From Paenibacillus sp. Soil766 (GTDB taxonomy: Bacteria > Bacillota > Bacilli > Paenibacillales > NBRC-103111): a DNA stretch of 64,000 bases. The notes beneath the pieces were generated by a model. The model was given only the letters and a program-made list of their open reading frames with translations, did no database searches and was not told the origin of the DNA. Below, one piece after another: positions 1 through 8,418 of this stretch (its first letter is position 1; the number at the start of each line of letters is the position of its first letter). Position numbers and translations under genes: made by a program. The DNA is taken from positions 196,011 to 260,010 of the forward strand of contig NZ_LMSJ01000059.1 in the NCBI RefSeq assembly GCF_001428105.1, written 5' to 3'.

Positions 1-96
1 AGTATTACTGATAAGTAAATGAGCAGATAACTTGTCATCTGACACCGTGATACTTATGAAGAAATCCAAAGGCATGTTCCCTTCACTCACGTACAT
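1..96 (-). CDS. probable FapA/DUF342 family protein, N-terminus only (runs off left edge)
   Basis: An open frame begins at ATG (96) and stays open to the window edge, giving 32 residues (starts MYVSEGNMPLDFF, includes ISVSDDKL-like ITVSDDKL). An AAGGTGG ribosome site lies directly upstream. A DUF342/FapA-type polymerising protein is often found right after sigD in Paenibacillus, and the opening with a phrase like 'VSDDKLSAHL' fits that family from memory. Too little is present to prove the family; the reading frame and ribosome site are directly visible, the family name is inference. Confidence 0.5.
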   Translation of the reverse strand, partial: MYVSEGNMPLDFFISITVSDDKLSAHLLISNT

Positions 97-124
97 ACCA
101 CCTTTCCATACTTTCAGAATAAGT

Positions 125-913
125 TTAATTATCTTGAAAAAGTTGATTTTTAAATCGTCCGAGCACACCTTTTAGTCTTAAGATCGCTTTAGAATGCAAT
201 TGAGAAATACGAGATGGAGATAAGCACATAACCTCAGCAATTTCACTTAATGATAATTCTTCGAAGTAAAATAATGAAACAACTGTTCTTTCTTTTTCTG
301 TCAAGCGATCAATAGCTTTCGCCAATGATTCTTTTAGATAAAACTCGTTTACTTGAGACTCCGGATTTTTGGCTTTCTCATCAACTATGAGGGATAATCT
401 GGTCTCAGATTCTTCTTCACGAATAGGATCATCAATTGAACAAATCGTCGTTACCGAGATATCCTGTAACATTTGTTGGAAATCTTGTTCGGTAATTTGT
501 AAATACGTGCTTATCTCCGAATCTGTAACGGTTCGAAGATATTGTTGTTCGAGCTTTTGATAAGCGTCTTCTACTTTTTTGGCTTTTTCCCTAACAGACC
601 TTGGAACCCAGTCCCCTTGTCGTAGGCCATCAATGATTGACCCGCGGATTCTCCATGATGCATAGGTTTCAAATTGTAACCCTCTTGCATAATCAAACTT
701 CTCAACAGCATCGATTAGACCCATTACTCCAAAACTAGATAAGTCATCTTTGGAAACACTTTTGGGAAGACCAATAGCTAATCGCCCTGAAACATACTCA
801 ACTAATGGTAAATAGTTCTCTATTAGAGCTTGTCTTGCCGCAATGACCCCTTGTTCTTTCCACTGTTTCCACAAATCAATATTGGCAAGCTGAACTTGCT
901 TTTGGTCAATCAT
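125..913 (-). CDS. sigD: RNA polymerase sigma factor SigD (FliA family)
   Basis: 262 residues, the usual length for the sigma-28 factor that transcribes late flagellar, motility and autolysin genes. Region 2 is visible at about residues 29-105 (SSFGVMGLIDAVEKFD, FETYASWRIRGSIIDGLRQ, DWVPRSVR), region 3 in the middle, and a region 4 helix-turn-helix near 203-250 (LTEKERTVVSLFYFEELSL, SPSRISQLHSKA). It sits near the distal end of the fla/che operon, as in B. subtilis, so its dose depends on read-through of the whole operon. An anti-sigma factor (FlgM) is not in this window. Confidence 0.95.
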   Translation of the reverse strand: MIDQKQVQLANIDLWKQWKEQGVIAARQALIENYLPLVEYVSGRLAIGLPKSVSKDDLSSFGVMGLIDAVEKFDYARGLQFETYASWRIRGSIIDGLRQGDWVPRSVREKAKKVEDAYQKLEQQYLRTVTDSEISTYLQITEQDFQQMLQDISVTTICSIDDPIREEESETRLSLIVDEKAKNPESQVNEFYLKESLAKAIDRLTEKERTVVSLFYFEELSLSEIAEVMCLSPSRISQLHSKAILRLKGVLGRFKNQLFQDN

Positions 914-932
914 GATTAATGATACACCATCC

Positions 933-1355
933 TTAATCTTCAGACATTCGCCTCAAGGCACCCGCCAGTTGTTCAGGGTCTAAATTATTCTTGGTGACTA
1001 GCTTAGGTGGATTCAATGGTGAAAATTGCATATCATTAGAATGTGCATCCTTTGTGTGGTTCGACTTCATTAATTGGCGTGTTTCCTCATCCTCATCAGG
1101 AGTACTTAAATCTAAGTTTTGACCTACCTCGGATGAGGAGTTAACGAGCGATGAATCCTCAAGTGAGGAAACAGGTCCAATTAATAACCCTAATACCCAT
1201 CTAAATCCAAATGTTAGAACGAATAGAATAAGAAAGCAATATCCGGCTTTGATGCAGGATGATAAAAACAGATTGTTACCTATAGATAAGGTAAATGTAA
1301 AAATTCCAGCTAACAAAGCTACGATGAGATTTATTCGTATAGTTCCAATCATCAT
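933..1355 (-). CDS. unknown two-helix membrane protein between cheD and sigD (SwrB position)
   Basis: 140 residues; I do not recognise a family. Two hydrophobic helices lie at about residues 8-30 and 36-60, followed by a polar acidic tail of about 80 residues ending DPEQLAGALRRMSED. It overlaps the cheD stop (TAATG) and is followed closely by sigD, so it is translated as part of the fla/che operon. In B. subtilis the neighbour of sigD is swrB, a one-helix membrane protein that promotes basal body maturation; here the gene lies before sigD and has two helices, so equivalence is only positional. A role in membrane-linked control of flagellar assembly is inference. Confidence 0.75.
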   Translation of the reverse strand: MMIGTIRINLIVALLAGIFTFTLSIGNNLFLSSCIKAGYCFLILFVLTFGFRWVLGLLIGPVSSLEDSSLVNSSSEVGQNLDLSTPDEDEETRQLMKSNHTKDAHSNDMQFSPLNPPKLVTKNNLDPEQLAGALRRMSED

Positions 1356-1849
1356 TAAATTTCCTTTACTCCCAATTGAACACTACGGATCAAGAGGATC
1401 CCTGTCGCACTAAAGAACTCAATCGTACGTCCATAATTTGCTCCTGTATCCTCTGACAGAATAGGAATCTTGTATCGATTCAACATTTCTTTACAAGATT
1501 CTACATTCCTCGGTCCGATTCTCATCGTATCATTATTTCCGGCAAATGCAAACATTTGAGCACCACCAGCCAGCTTGGCTTCAAGCTTATTAATATTGGC
1601 TCCAAGCTTTTCCATTCTCGAAATAAGCTCTGGAATAGCCGTATCTGCATACTTTGCGATATTTAATGAACCTTCTCGCGCTATTTCAGATGAAGGCAGC
1701 ATGACATGTGCCATACCTGCTACTTTTGATCGGCTGTCATATAGGGTAACACCTACACAAGAACCTAATCCTGTTGTCTTCAAAACACCGATTTGATGAG
1801 CAACATTCAAGTCAGCCATACCTACTTTAACTAAGTTTTCTAGCGTCAT
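1355..1849 (-). CDS. cheD: chemoreceptor glutamine deamidase CheD
   Basis: 164 residues, normal length. CheD deamidates selected glutamines on chemoreceptors and in Bacillus also binds CheC to raise its CheY-P phosphatase activity. The catalytic Cys is seen in TGLGSCVGVTLYD, the His in GMAHVMLP, and the family motif KLAGGAQMF follows. Its ATG overlaps the cheC stop by four bases (ATGA), so the two partners are translationally coupled. Confidence 0.95.
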   Translation of the reverse strand: MTLENLVKVGMADLNVAHQIGVLKTTGLGSCVGVTLYDSRSKVAGMAHVMLPSSEIAREGSLNIAKYADTAIPELISRMEKLGANINKLEAKLAGGAQMFAFAGNNDTMRIGPRNVESCKEMLNRYKIPILSEDTGANYGRTIEFFSATGILLIRSVQLGVKEI

Positions 1850-2466
1850 GGAGAGACTACCCCTAATGCCGAAAAGATTTTACCAAACGATTCCGGATCA
1901 GGGATTAAGAAAAAGTGCCCTTGCACTTCATTCTCCCCTTCCAAAAATTTAGTATCAATGAGTAGAGCCTGGTCTCCCATTTGACCAAATTGCAATAATC
2001 CATAGCTTAAAATTGCACCAGCCATGTCAATCGCCAGCGCTGGAACCGTCGGCTGCATATTTAAATTCGTAAAATCAGCAAGCGAGGATAAATAAGAACC
2101 GGCAAGTATGTTTCCAATTTCATTCAGTGCTGATAATTCTAACTCTGAATACTCTTCTTGATCAGGTATGGATAATCCAACCAAATCATGAAGCATATTT
2201 TTGGCAGCATCCAAGTCAAGAATGAAAAACATATTTCCCGGGGCATCCCCTTCAACTCGTAAGAAGATGGCTAGTACGACTGTCTCAGCCCCACCAACAC
2301 TTTCGCAAATTTCTTCGAAAGGCAACATTCTCACTTTTGGAACCAACATATCAATCGGCTTATCCAGTAAGGTAGAAAGAGCAGTCGCTGCATGTCCTGC
2401 GCCAATGTTACCTACTTCTTTAAGCACATCTAATTGAAAATCCTCTAATTGGCTAAAAACGTCCAC
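1846..2466 (-). CDS. cheC: CheY-P phosphatase CheC
   Basis: 206 residues. Two copies of the CheC signature with paired Glu and Asn are visible: LKEVGNIGAGHAATALS near residues 15-31 and LNEIGNILAGSYLSSL near 112-127, both needed for CheY-P dephosphorylation in this family. The start is GTG (2466) with GAGGAA upstream. It lies between cheW and cheD, its known regulator. With FliY in the same operon, the cell has two CheY-P phosphatases, the B. subtilis arrangement. Confidence 0.95.
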   Translation of the reverse strand: MDVFSQLEDFQLDVLKEVGNIGAGHAATALSTLLDKPIDMLVPKVRMLPFEEICESVGGAETVVLAIFLRVEGDAPGNMFFILDLDAAKNMLHDLVGLSIPDQEEYSELELSALNEIGNILAGSYLSSLADFTNLNMQPTVPALAIDMAGAILSYGLLQFGQMGDQALLIDTKFLEGENEVQGHFFLIPDPESFGKIFSALGVVSP

Positions 2467-2469
2467 AAG

Positions 2470-2931
2470 CTATTCCTCAAATCTTTCTAGCTGCTGAATT
2501 TCACTGCGATTCAAAACTTGCTCTAGATTTAGGAGTACCAATAATCGACTTTCGCCTACACGAGCTATTCCATCTAAGTATTTCGCTTTAATACCACCGA
2601 CAACTTCTGGCGGAGTATTAATATTATCAGTATCCACATCAATCACATCGTTTGCGGAGTCTACAATCAGACCTACTTCAAATTCAGCCGCAGAAACGAT
2701 AATAATACGTGTTGCATCCGTACTTGCTACCTCTTCAAGTCCAAATCTAGCACGCAAATCAATAATTGGAATTACAATACCACGCAAATTGATAACACCC
2801 TTAATAAATTCTGGTGCTTTGGGTACACGTGTCATTGGTTGCATTCTTTCGATCGTTCTAACCTTCTCTACTTCAACACCATACTCTTCCGATCCAAGTG
2901 CGAAGACAATTACTTTTTTTTCTTCTCCCAT
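2470..2931 (-). CDS. cheW: chemotaxis adaptor protein CheW
   Basis: 153 residues forming a single CheW domain that couples receptors to the CheA kinase. Recognisable segments are VIVFALGSEEYGVEVEKV at the start, the core INLRGIVIPIIDLRARFGL, and the end VLLNLEQVL. I place the start at ATG 2931, eight bases after GGAGG; a TTG two codons upstream is also in frame but overlaps the ribosome-site spacing poorly. It follows cheA by about 25 bases in the operon. Confidence 0.95.
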   Translation of the reverse strand: MGEEKKVIVFALGSEEYGVEVEKVRTIERMQPMTRVPKAPEFIKGVINLRGIVIPIIDLRARFGLEEVASTDATRIIIVSAAEFEVGLIVDSANDVIDVDTDNINTPPEVVGGIKAKYLDGIARVGESRLLVLLNLEQVLNRSEIQQLERFEE

Positions 2932-2958
2932 TGTCAAATCCTCCTTAACGAATATGGT

Positions 2959-5031
2959 TTATTTAATCAATGCATTCGGATCAATAATCAAAGCAACTTG
3001 TCCATCCCCAAGAATGGTTGCCCCAGAAATCGCGAAAATTCCTGTTAAGTATTTACCAAGGGTTTTTAACACAATTTCTTGTTGACCAATAAATTCATCC
3101 ACCATAAGTGCTACTTGTTTATCGCCTTTGCGAACTACAACGATTTCCGTTTCTTCTTCCAAATCCTCATTAAAATCAGGAACTTGGAATAAGGTGCTCA
3201 GGGACAATAATGGGATGACCGTCTTGCGATAATCGATCATTTTAGTACCCTGGATAGTACGGATTTGCGATTTCTGAACTGCTGATGTTTCAACAATTGA
3301 TGATAATGGAATCGCATATTTCTCACTGCCTAGTCGTACCAACATCGCTGAAATAATAGAAAGTGTCAGTGGCAACTGCACGGAAAACTTGCTTCCAAAG
3401 CCTGGCTTAGAATCTACTTGAACATGTCCGCCGAGCATCTGAATCTTAGTCTTCACGACATCTAAGCCTACACCACGTCCAGAAATATCTGAAATCTTCT
3501 CCGCCGTACTGAATCCTGAAGCGAAAAGCAGGTTGTACACTTCATGATCTGTTAGTTTAGCTGCTTGTTCTGCGGTAACTAGGCCATTTTTCAGAGCTGT
3601 TTTCAATACTTTGTCTCTGTAAATCCCTTTACCATCTTCTTCGATTTCAATAAATACATGATTCCCGCTGTGGAATGCACGAAGTTGTATCGTACCTTGC
3701 TCTGGTTTACCTACAGCTATACGATCACTGATCGATTCAATACCGTGATCAACTGCATTTCGCAATAAATGAACTAACGGGTCACCGATTTCATCAATGA
3801 CTGTTCGATCTAATTCTGTATCAGCACCAGTAATCACAAGATCTACTTTTTTATCTAAGGATTTAGCTAGATCTCTGATCATACGCGGGAATCTATTGAA
3901 TACTGAATCTACAGGAACCATGCGAAGCTTCAGAACGATATTCTGCAAATCACTGCTCACGCGGGACATATGTTCTACTGTCTCGGTTAAATCATTCCGT
4001 TTCACTTCACTCGCTAATTGCTCGAGTCGAACACGATCAATTAATAGCTCACTGAATAAATTCATCAGTGTATCTAAACGTTCGATATCAACACGTATCG
4101 TGCGGCTTGCCACAGGAGCACCACCTACTGCTGGTTTAGCAGCACCCGCATTCGCAACTGGTTCTGAAGCTTTGGATGAAGCTGCATCCATTACAGGCAC
4201 TGTAGCCGCAACAGCAGAAGCAATCTCTTGACGAGCTGTTTCAATCTCTACATTTGGTCGGGATAGTTCTGCAAGAGATTCTGTATCTACGGCTATAATA
4301 ACAGCAGAAGCAATTTCAGAAACATTTAGTATTTCTTTTTCCAGTGTTGCTTGATCAACTTTGGAAATAAAGTACAACGAGAACGAGCGATCAAACTTCT
4401 CTTGCTCAATTTCTTGAACGGAAGGCGTTGACTTAATAATCTCGCCCATTCTTTCCATGGCATCGAATACCATATAAGCACGCGCAGCTTTTAACACACA
4501 GTTTTCATTGACACTGACTTCGATATAAAAAACAAGAAAGCCTGATTCGATTGACTGTTGAAGAATTGAGTATTGAAACTCATCGACTTCAATGCCTTTA
4601 GCTGGTTCTTTTACAGCAACGGTAGTTGTAGCAACTTGGCCTTTTTTGTAATCACCCGTTACAATAGATCTCAGTGAAGTAACAATTGGACTTACGTCCG
4701 CTTTACCTGTCCCGCCTTGAATAATATCTTCAACCATGGATTCCAAGGAATCCAAACTTTTAAAAATGCAATCAAATATGTAAGGATCCATATCAATTTT
4801 GCTATTACGGACAAGGTCAAGCACATTTTCCATTTCATGTGTAAGTGCTGCGATGTCCTCGAATCCCATCGTTGCAGACATCCCTTTTAACGTATGAGCT
4901 GAACGAAAAATGTTATGAACAATACTTATATCTTTCGGATTACTTTCTAAATTAAGAAGATTTTCGTTCAATGATTGCAAATGCTCTTTTGATTCATCGA
5001 TAAACATCGATAGATATTGACTAAGTTCCAC
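2959..5031 (-). CDS. cheA: chemotaxis histidine kinase CheA
   Basis: 690 residues. An HPt domain at about 1-105 has the phospho-accepting His in FRSAHTLKGM (residue 46 with this start). A CheY/CheB-docking P2 region follows (about 150-260), then an Ala/Pro linker, the dimerisation helices (RVDIERLDTLMNLFSELL), the ATP-binding domain (N box HLLRNAVDHGIE, G box SGRGVGLDVV), and a C-terminal CheW-like domain. I chose GTG 5031 because it is nine bases after GGAGG; the GTG at 5037 is only three bases from it. CheA phosphorylates CheY and CheB encoded in the same operon. Confidence 0.95.
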   Translation of the reverse strand: MELSQYLSMFIDESKEHLQSLNENLLNLESNPKDISIVHNIFRSAHTLKGMSATMGFEDIAALTHEMENVLDLVRNSKIDMDPYIFDCIFKSLDSLESMVEDIIQGGTGKADVSPIVTSLRSIVTGDYKKGQVATTTVAVKEPAKGIEVDEFQYSILQQSIESGFLVFYIEVSVNENCVLKAARAYMVFDAMERMGEIIKSTPSVQEIEQEKFDRSFSLYFISKVDQATLEKEILNVSEIASAVIIAVDTESLAELSRPNVEIETARQEIASAVAATVPVMDAASSKASEPVANAGAAKPAVGGAPVASRTIRVDIERLDTLMNLFSELLIDRVRLEQLASEVKRNDLTETVEHMSRVSSDLQNIVLKLRMVPVDSVFNRFPRMIRDLAKSLDKKVDLVITGADTELDRTVIDEIGDPLVHLLRNAVDHGIESISDRIAVGKPEQGTIQLRAFHSGNHVFIEIEEDGKGIYRDKVLKTALKNGLVTAEQAAKLTDHEVYNLLFASGFSTAEKISDISGRGVGLDVVKTKIQMLGGHVQVDSKPGFGSKFSVQLPLTLSIISAMLVRLGSEKYAIPLSSIVETSAVQKSQIRTIQGTKMIDYRKTVIPLLSLSTLFQVPDFNEDLEEETEIVVVRKGDKQVALMVDEFIGQQEIVLKTLGKYLTGIFAISGATILGDGQVALIIDPNALIK

Positions 5032-5075
5032 TACCACACACCTCCAATAGAATCATCCAGTACCCAATGTTTCCT

Positions 5076-6200
5076 TTAGTTCATTTCATTCTGTACACAC
5101 CTAGATAAACGAACTGCAATTTCCTGCTGAGGTAACACATGCATTGCAGCTTGATTTTCTACAGCGGCTCTTGGCATTCCATACACAACACAAGTTTCTT
5201 CCGCTTCAGCAATGGTTGTTGATGCTCCTGATTGTCTCAAAGAAAGCATACCTTTGGCCCCATCACTTCCCATTCCAGTCATCAAAACGACATGTCGCTT
5301 TAATTCATTCATGCTTAGTAAGGATTCAAACATCACATCTACTGAGGGTCGATGACCGGAAACAGGTTCATCTTTAGTTAAACGGATTTTGTAAGTTCGG
5401 TTTGTATCTTTGTGGATAACCATATGCCATCCACCGGGAGCCACATAAGCAGTCGATGTTTGAAGAACTTCACCATCTGCCGCTTCAACAACCCTAATTT
5501 GAGAAATATCATTCAAACGTTGCGCTAGTGATTTAGTGAAGTTTGGCGGCATGTGTTGAACAATCAAAATGGGTGCTGGAAATCCTGCAGGAATATTGGA
5601 GATAACTTGATGTAAGGCTCTCGGACCACCAGTTGAAGTCCCTATGGCAACTACATGACTAAAATGTGTCGTTGTCGGAATAGACTGAGCAACTGAATCC
5701 GATTGTTTCAAATTGTCTTTCAGCATCTTGGATCTTAAAGACAAAGGATTAACTTTTACTGCTGGCGAATGCACACTTGCTGATTGACTAACATTCATTT
5801 TCGAACGTACGGCCATAAGCAGTTTCTCATGCAGCAATAGCTTAACTTTATACAAATCCAGTGAGATAGAACCCGATGGCTTTCGAATAAAGTCTACTGC
5901 TCCCAACTCCAATGCCCTAATTGTCTCCGAAGCGCCTTCTTGCGTTAAGGAGCTCAACATAATAACGGGAGTTGGTTGCTCTTCCATGATTTGTTTAAGC
6001 GCATCCAATCCATTCATGATAGGCATTTCGATATCCATTGTAACAGCATCCGGTCGAAGCAGCTTAACTTGTTCAATTGCTTCTTGACCATTCTTAGCAG
6101 TACCAATGACTTTAAATTGCGTATTCTCTGAAATTAAATCACTTACTATTTTTCGCATAAAGACGGAGTCATCTACGACAAGAATGTTATATATTGCCAA
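5076..6200 (-). CDS. cheB: protein-glutamate methylesterase/response regulator CheB
   Basis: 374 residues with a TTG start at 6200, eight bases after GGAGG; this start gives the standard N-terminus AIYNILVVDDSVFMRK, whereas an upstream in-frame extension has no better ribosome site. The receiver domain has its phospho-Asp in VTMDIEMP (D56). The esterase domain has the Ser nucleophile in GTSTGGPRALHQ, His in VQHMPPNFTKSLA and Asp in MTGMGSDGAKGM. It removes methyl groups from chemoreceptors for adaptation. The matching methyltransferase CheR is not in the window. Confidence 0.95.
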   Translation of the reverse strand: MAIYNILVVDDSVFMRKIVSDLISENTQFKVIGTAKNGQEAIEQVKLLRPDAVTMDIEMPIMNGLDALKQIMEEQPTPVIMLSSLTQEGASETIRALELGAVDFIRKPSGSISLDLYKVKLLLHEKLLMAVRSKMNVSQSASVHSPAVKVNPLSLRSKMLKDNLKQSDSVAQSIPTTTHFSHVVAIGTSTGGPRALHQVISNIPAGFPAPILIVQHMPPNFTKSLAQRLNDISQIRVVEAADGEVLQTSTAYVAPGGWHMVIHKDTNRTYKIRLTKDEPVSGHRPSVDVMFESLLSMNELKRHVVLMTGMGSDGAKGMLSLRQSGASTTIAEAEETCVVYGMPRAAVENQAAMHVLPQQEIAVRLSRCVQNEMN

Positions 6201-6247
6201 GCTGCTTCCCTCCTCTATCTGCTTATTCGACACGTTTTTCAAAATTC

Positions 6248-7117
6248 CTATTTCAAAAGTTTCATCATTTTATTTAAAAAGCTCTTGACACCTGTTGAAG
6301 GTGTTTCAATTACGCGATATCCCTTAATATAATTATCGGTAAGTGTTTTGATACTCTTGGTTGCCGTTGAATACGGAAATGCAATTGAGAAAGGAATTTG
6401 CCTTTTCACAGCTTTAGAAACAACCGGATCATCATCAACAAACCCTAAAGTTGGAATCGTAATATTCAGAAATTGTTTAGCTACTAATGAAATTTTGTCA
6501 GCTGTCTGCTTGCCCTCTCGCGCATCTGTAACCCGATTAATAACGAGTTTAAATGAAACATCGTGTCCCATTGAATTCACCATCTTGATAATGGCATAGG
6601 CATCTGTAATGGATGTTGGCTCAGGCGTCGTAACCACGATGGCTTCTTCAGCTGCAAGTATGAATTTTAGCGTTTCTTTGGACAGACCAGCACCTGTATC
6701 AAAAATAATAAAATCAACATAGCCGTTCAGTTGCATAACTTGTTCCGCAAAATAATCTAATTCTTCTTCCGTTAATCGCAGTAAGTCATTAAAACCAGAT
6801 CCACCTGCGATGAACTCTAAATCATTAGTCCCCTTTTGGATGATTTCCCAAATCGTCTTATCTTTCTTTAATAGGTGATATAGACTATAAGTAGAAGAAA
6901 CCCCCATTAATACGTCAATATTAGCGAGTCCAATATCTGCATCGAATACAAGCACCTTGTAGCCCAAAGACTGCAGTGATAAAGCGAAGTTTAGCGTAAA
7001 ATTGGATTTACCTACGCCACCCTTACCACTGGTTACGGTAATAATCCTGGTTGTTCTTGTGCCTTTATCACCCTGTGTCTGAACCAGATTCCGCAACCCT
7101 TCTGCTTGATCCTTCAT
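6248..7117 (-). CDS. flhG: MinD/ParA-like ATPase FlhG (YlxH), flagellar number control
   Basis: 289 residues. The deviant Walker A of MinD-type ATPases is clear (TSGKGGVGKSN), with FDADIGLANIDVLMG and FIIFDTGAGLS as further switch motifs. FlhG partners FlhF and the switch proteins to set flagellar number and position. Its ATG overlaps the flhF stop by four bases. The C-terminal amphipathic tail SFLNKMMKLLK resembles a membrane-targeting helix as in MinD. Confidence 0.93.
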   Translation of the reverse strand: MKDQAEGLRNLVQTQGDKGTRTTRIITVTSGKGGVGKSNFTLNFALSLQSLGYKVLVFDADIGLANIDVLMGVSSTYSLYHLLKKDKTIWEIIQKGTNDLEFIAGGSGFNDLLRLTEEELDYFAEQVMQLNGYVDFIIFDTGAGLSKETLKFILAAEEAIVVTTPEPTSITDAYAIIKMVNSMGHDVSFKLVINRVTDAREGKQTADKISLVAKQFLNITIPTLGFVDDDPVVSKAVKRQIPFSIAFPYSTATKSIKTLTDNYIKGYRVIETPSTGVKSFLNKMMKLLK

Positions 7118-8418
7118 GTTCTAGGTTCCTCCAATAACAAATCAATGATTTGCCACTCGTTCATTTCCGCGATATCATCAGGTACACTCTGCCCATTTGT
7201 CACATACGAAAGCTTGAGTGAAAACTCATGAACAACATTCAAAATGGCTCCATAGGAATCCGTTTCATCCATCTTGGTAAAGAGAACCTTGTCCATTTTG
7301 AATTTACTGAAATTATTCGTAATGGCCCGCAAATCACGATATTTAGTCGTTAAACTTAATACGAGTATCGTTTCACTATTTCCTTGCGTCTTCAATAATG
7401 AATTCAATTCTGAAACATACATCTCGTTACGGAAGTTACGTCCAGCTGTATCCATGAAAATGATGTCGCATTCTGCTAAATTTTGAAATGCTTTCGTCAA
7501 ATCCTGCGGTGAAAATACAACTTCAAGTGGCACATTTAATATGGTTGCATATGTTTTAAGCTGTTCGATCGCAGCAATTCGATAAGTGTCTGAAGTAATG
7601 AATCCAACTTTACGATGATATTTCAATACTTGTTCCGCGGCCAACTTCGCTATTGTGGTCGTTTTACCAACACCAGTGGGTCCAACGAAGTGAACAACGC
7701 GAGTTTGTGTTGATATATGCTTACTGTGATCTGTTTGGAAAATCTCGCCTAATTTCGAACGAACAAGTTGTTGAGCATTTTCTTCTGTAACAGGTTCATC
7801 TGCAAGTTGAAAATCTGCCATAACCTCATCCATAATCTGGCGTACAAGTGCTGGATTTACTTCTTGGTCATATAGTCTCTGCTCAAGCTTTTGCAACGGT
7901 TCTGGTAGCTTATCCCCGTCAGTAACTTGTGTAAGCTTCTTCATCATTTCTTTCATTTGTTTGAGTTCATCCATAACCTGTTCATCTTTGACCGACGCCC
8001 TGGCTGCTGATTGAATAGATGATGGTGAATAGGCTTGATGCCCAGCAGGATTCATAACTCTCTCCGCTTGAGGAACGGCACTAACCGCTACTGGTTCGTT
8101 CTTCATTGCCACAGGTACTATTACATCAGGTACATCCGGAAAATCAGATTGATAACTAGTTTTAATTTGAGCTACCTGACTATTCACCTTGGGCTGCGGT
8201 GGCATTTGGGCGGCTACTCGTTGAGGAGCAGGCGCAGGTTTCGCATTAGTATCGTCAATTGCGGCAATGACTTCTATCTTTTTCTTCCCAAACATGCCAA
8301 GAAAACCGCCAGTCCGGATTTCTTTCGTATTCAGAATTACCGCATCCTTACCAAGATCTGTACGAATTTTTTGCAAAGCGTCTGGCATGGAATCAACAAC
8401 ATATCTTTTTACTCTCAT
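7114..8418 (-). CDS. flhF: SRP-type GTPase FlhF, flagellar placement
   Basis: 434 residues: a basic N-terminal segment beginning MRVKRYVVDSMPDAL, a Pro/Ala/Val-rich low-complexity linker (about 65-150), then N and G domains with Walker A GPTGVGKTTTIAKLAAEQ, FITSDTYRIAAIEQL, DTAGRN and TKMDET. It is the third SRP-family GTPase of the window beside Ffh and FtsY. It is translationally coupled to flhA upstream and flhG downstream by ATGA overlaps, consistent with joint action in placing the export apparatus. Confidence 0.95.
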   Translation of the reverse strand: MRVKRYVVDSMPDALQKIRTDLGKDAVILNTKEIRTGGFLGMFGKKKIEVIAAIDDTNAKPAPAPQRVAAQMPPQPKVNSQVAQIKTSYQSDFPDVPDVIVPVAMKNEPVAVSAVPQAERVMNPAGHQAYSPSSIQSAARASVKDEQVMDELKQMKEMMKKLTQVTDGDKLPEPLQKLEQRLYDQEVNPALVRQIMDEVMADFQLADEPVTEENAQQLVRSKLGEIFQTDHSKHISTQTRVVHFVGPTGVGKTTTIAKLAAEQVLKYHRKVGFITSDTYRIAAIEQLKTYATILNVPLEVVFSPQDLTKAFQNLAECDIIFMDTAGRNFRNEMYVSELNSLLKTQGNSETILVLSLTTKYRDLRAITNNFSKFKMDKVLFTKMDETDSYGAILNVVHEFSLKLSYVTNGQSVPDDIAEMNEWQIIDLLLEEPRT

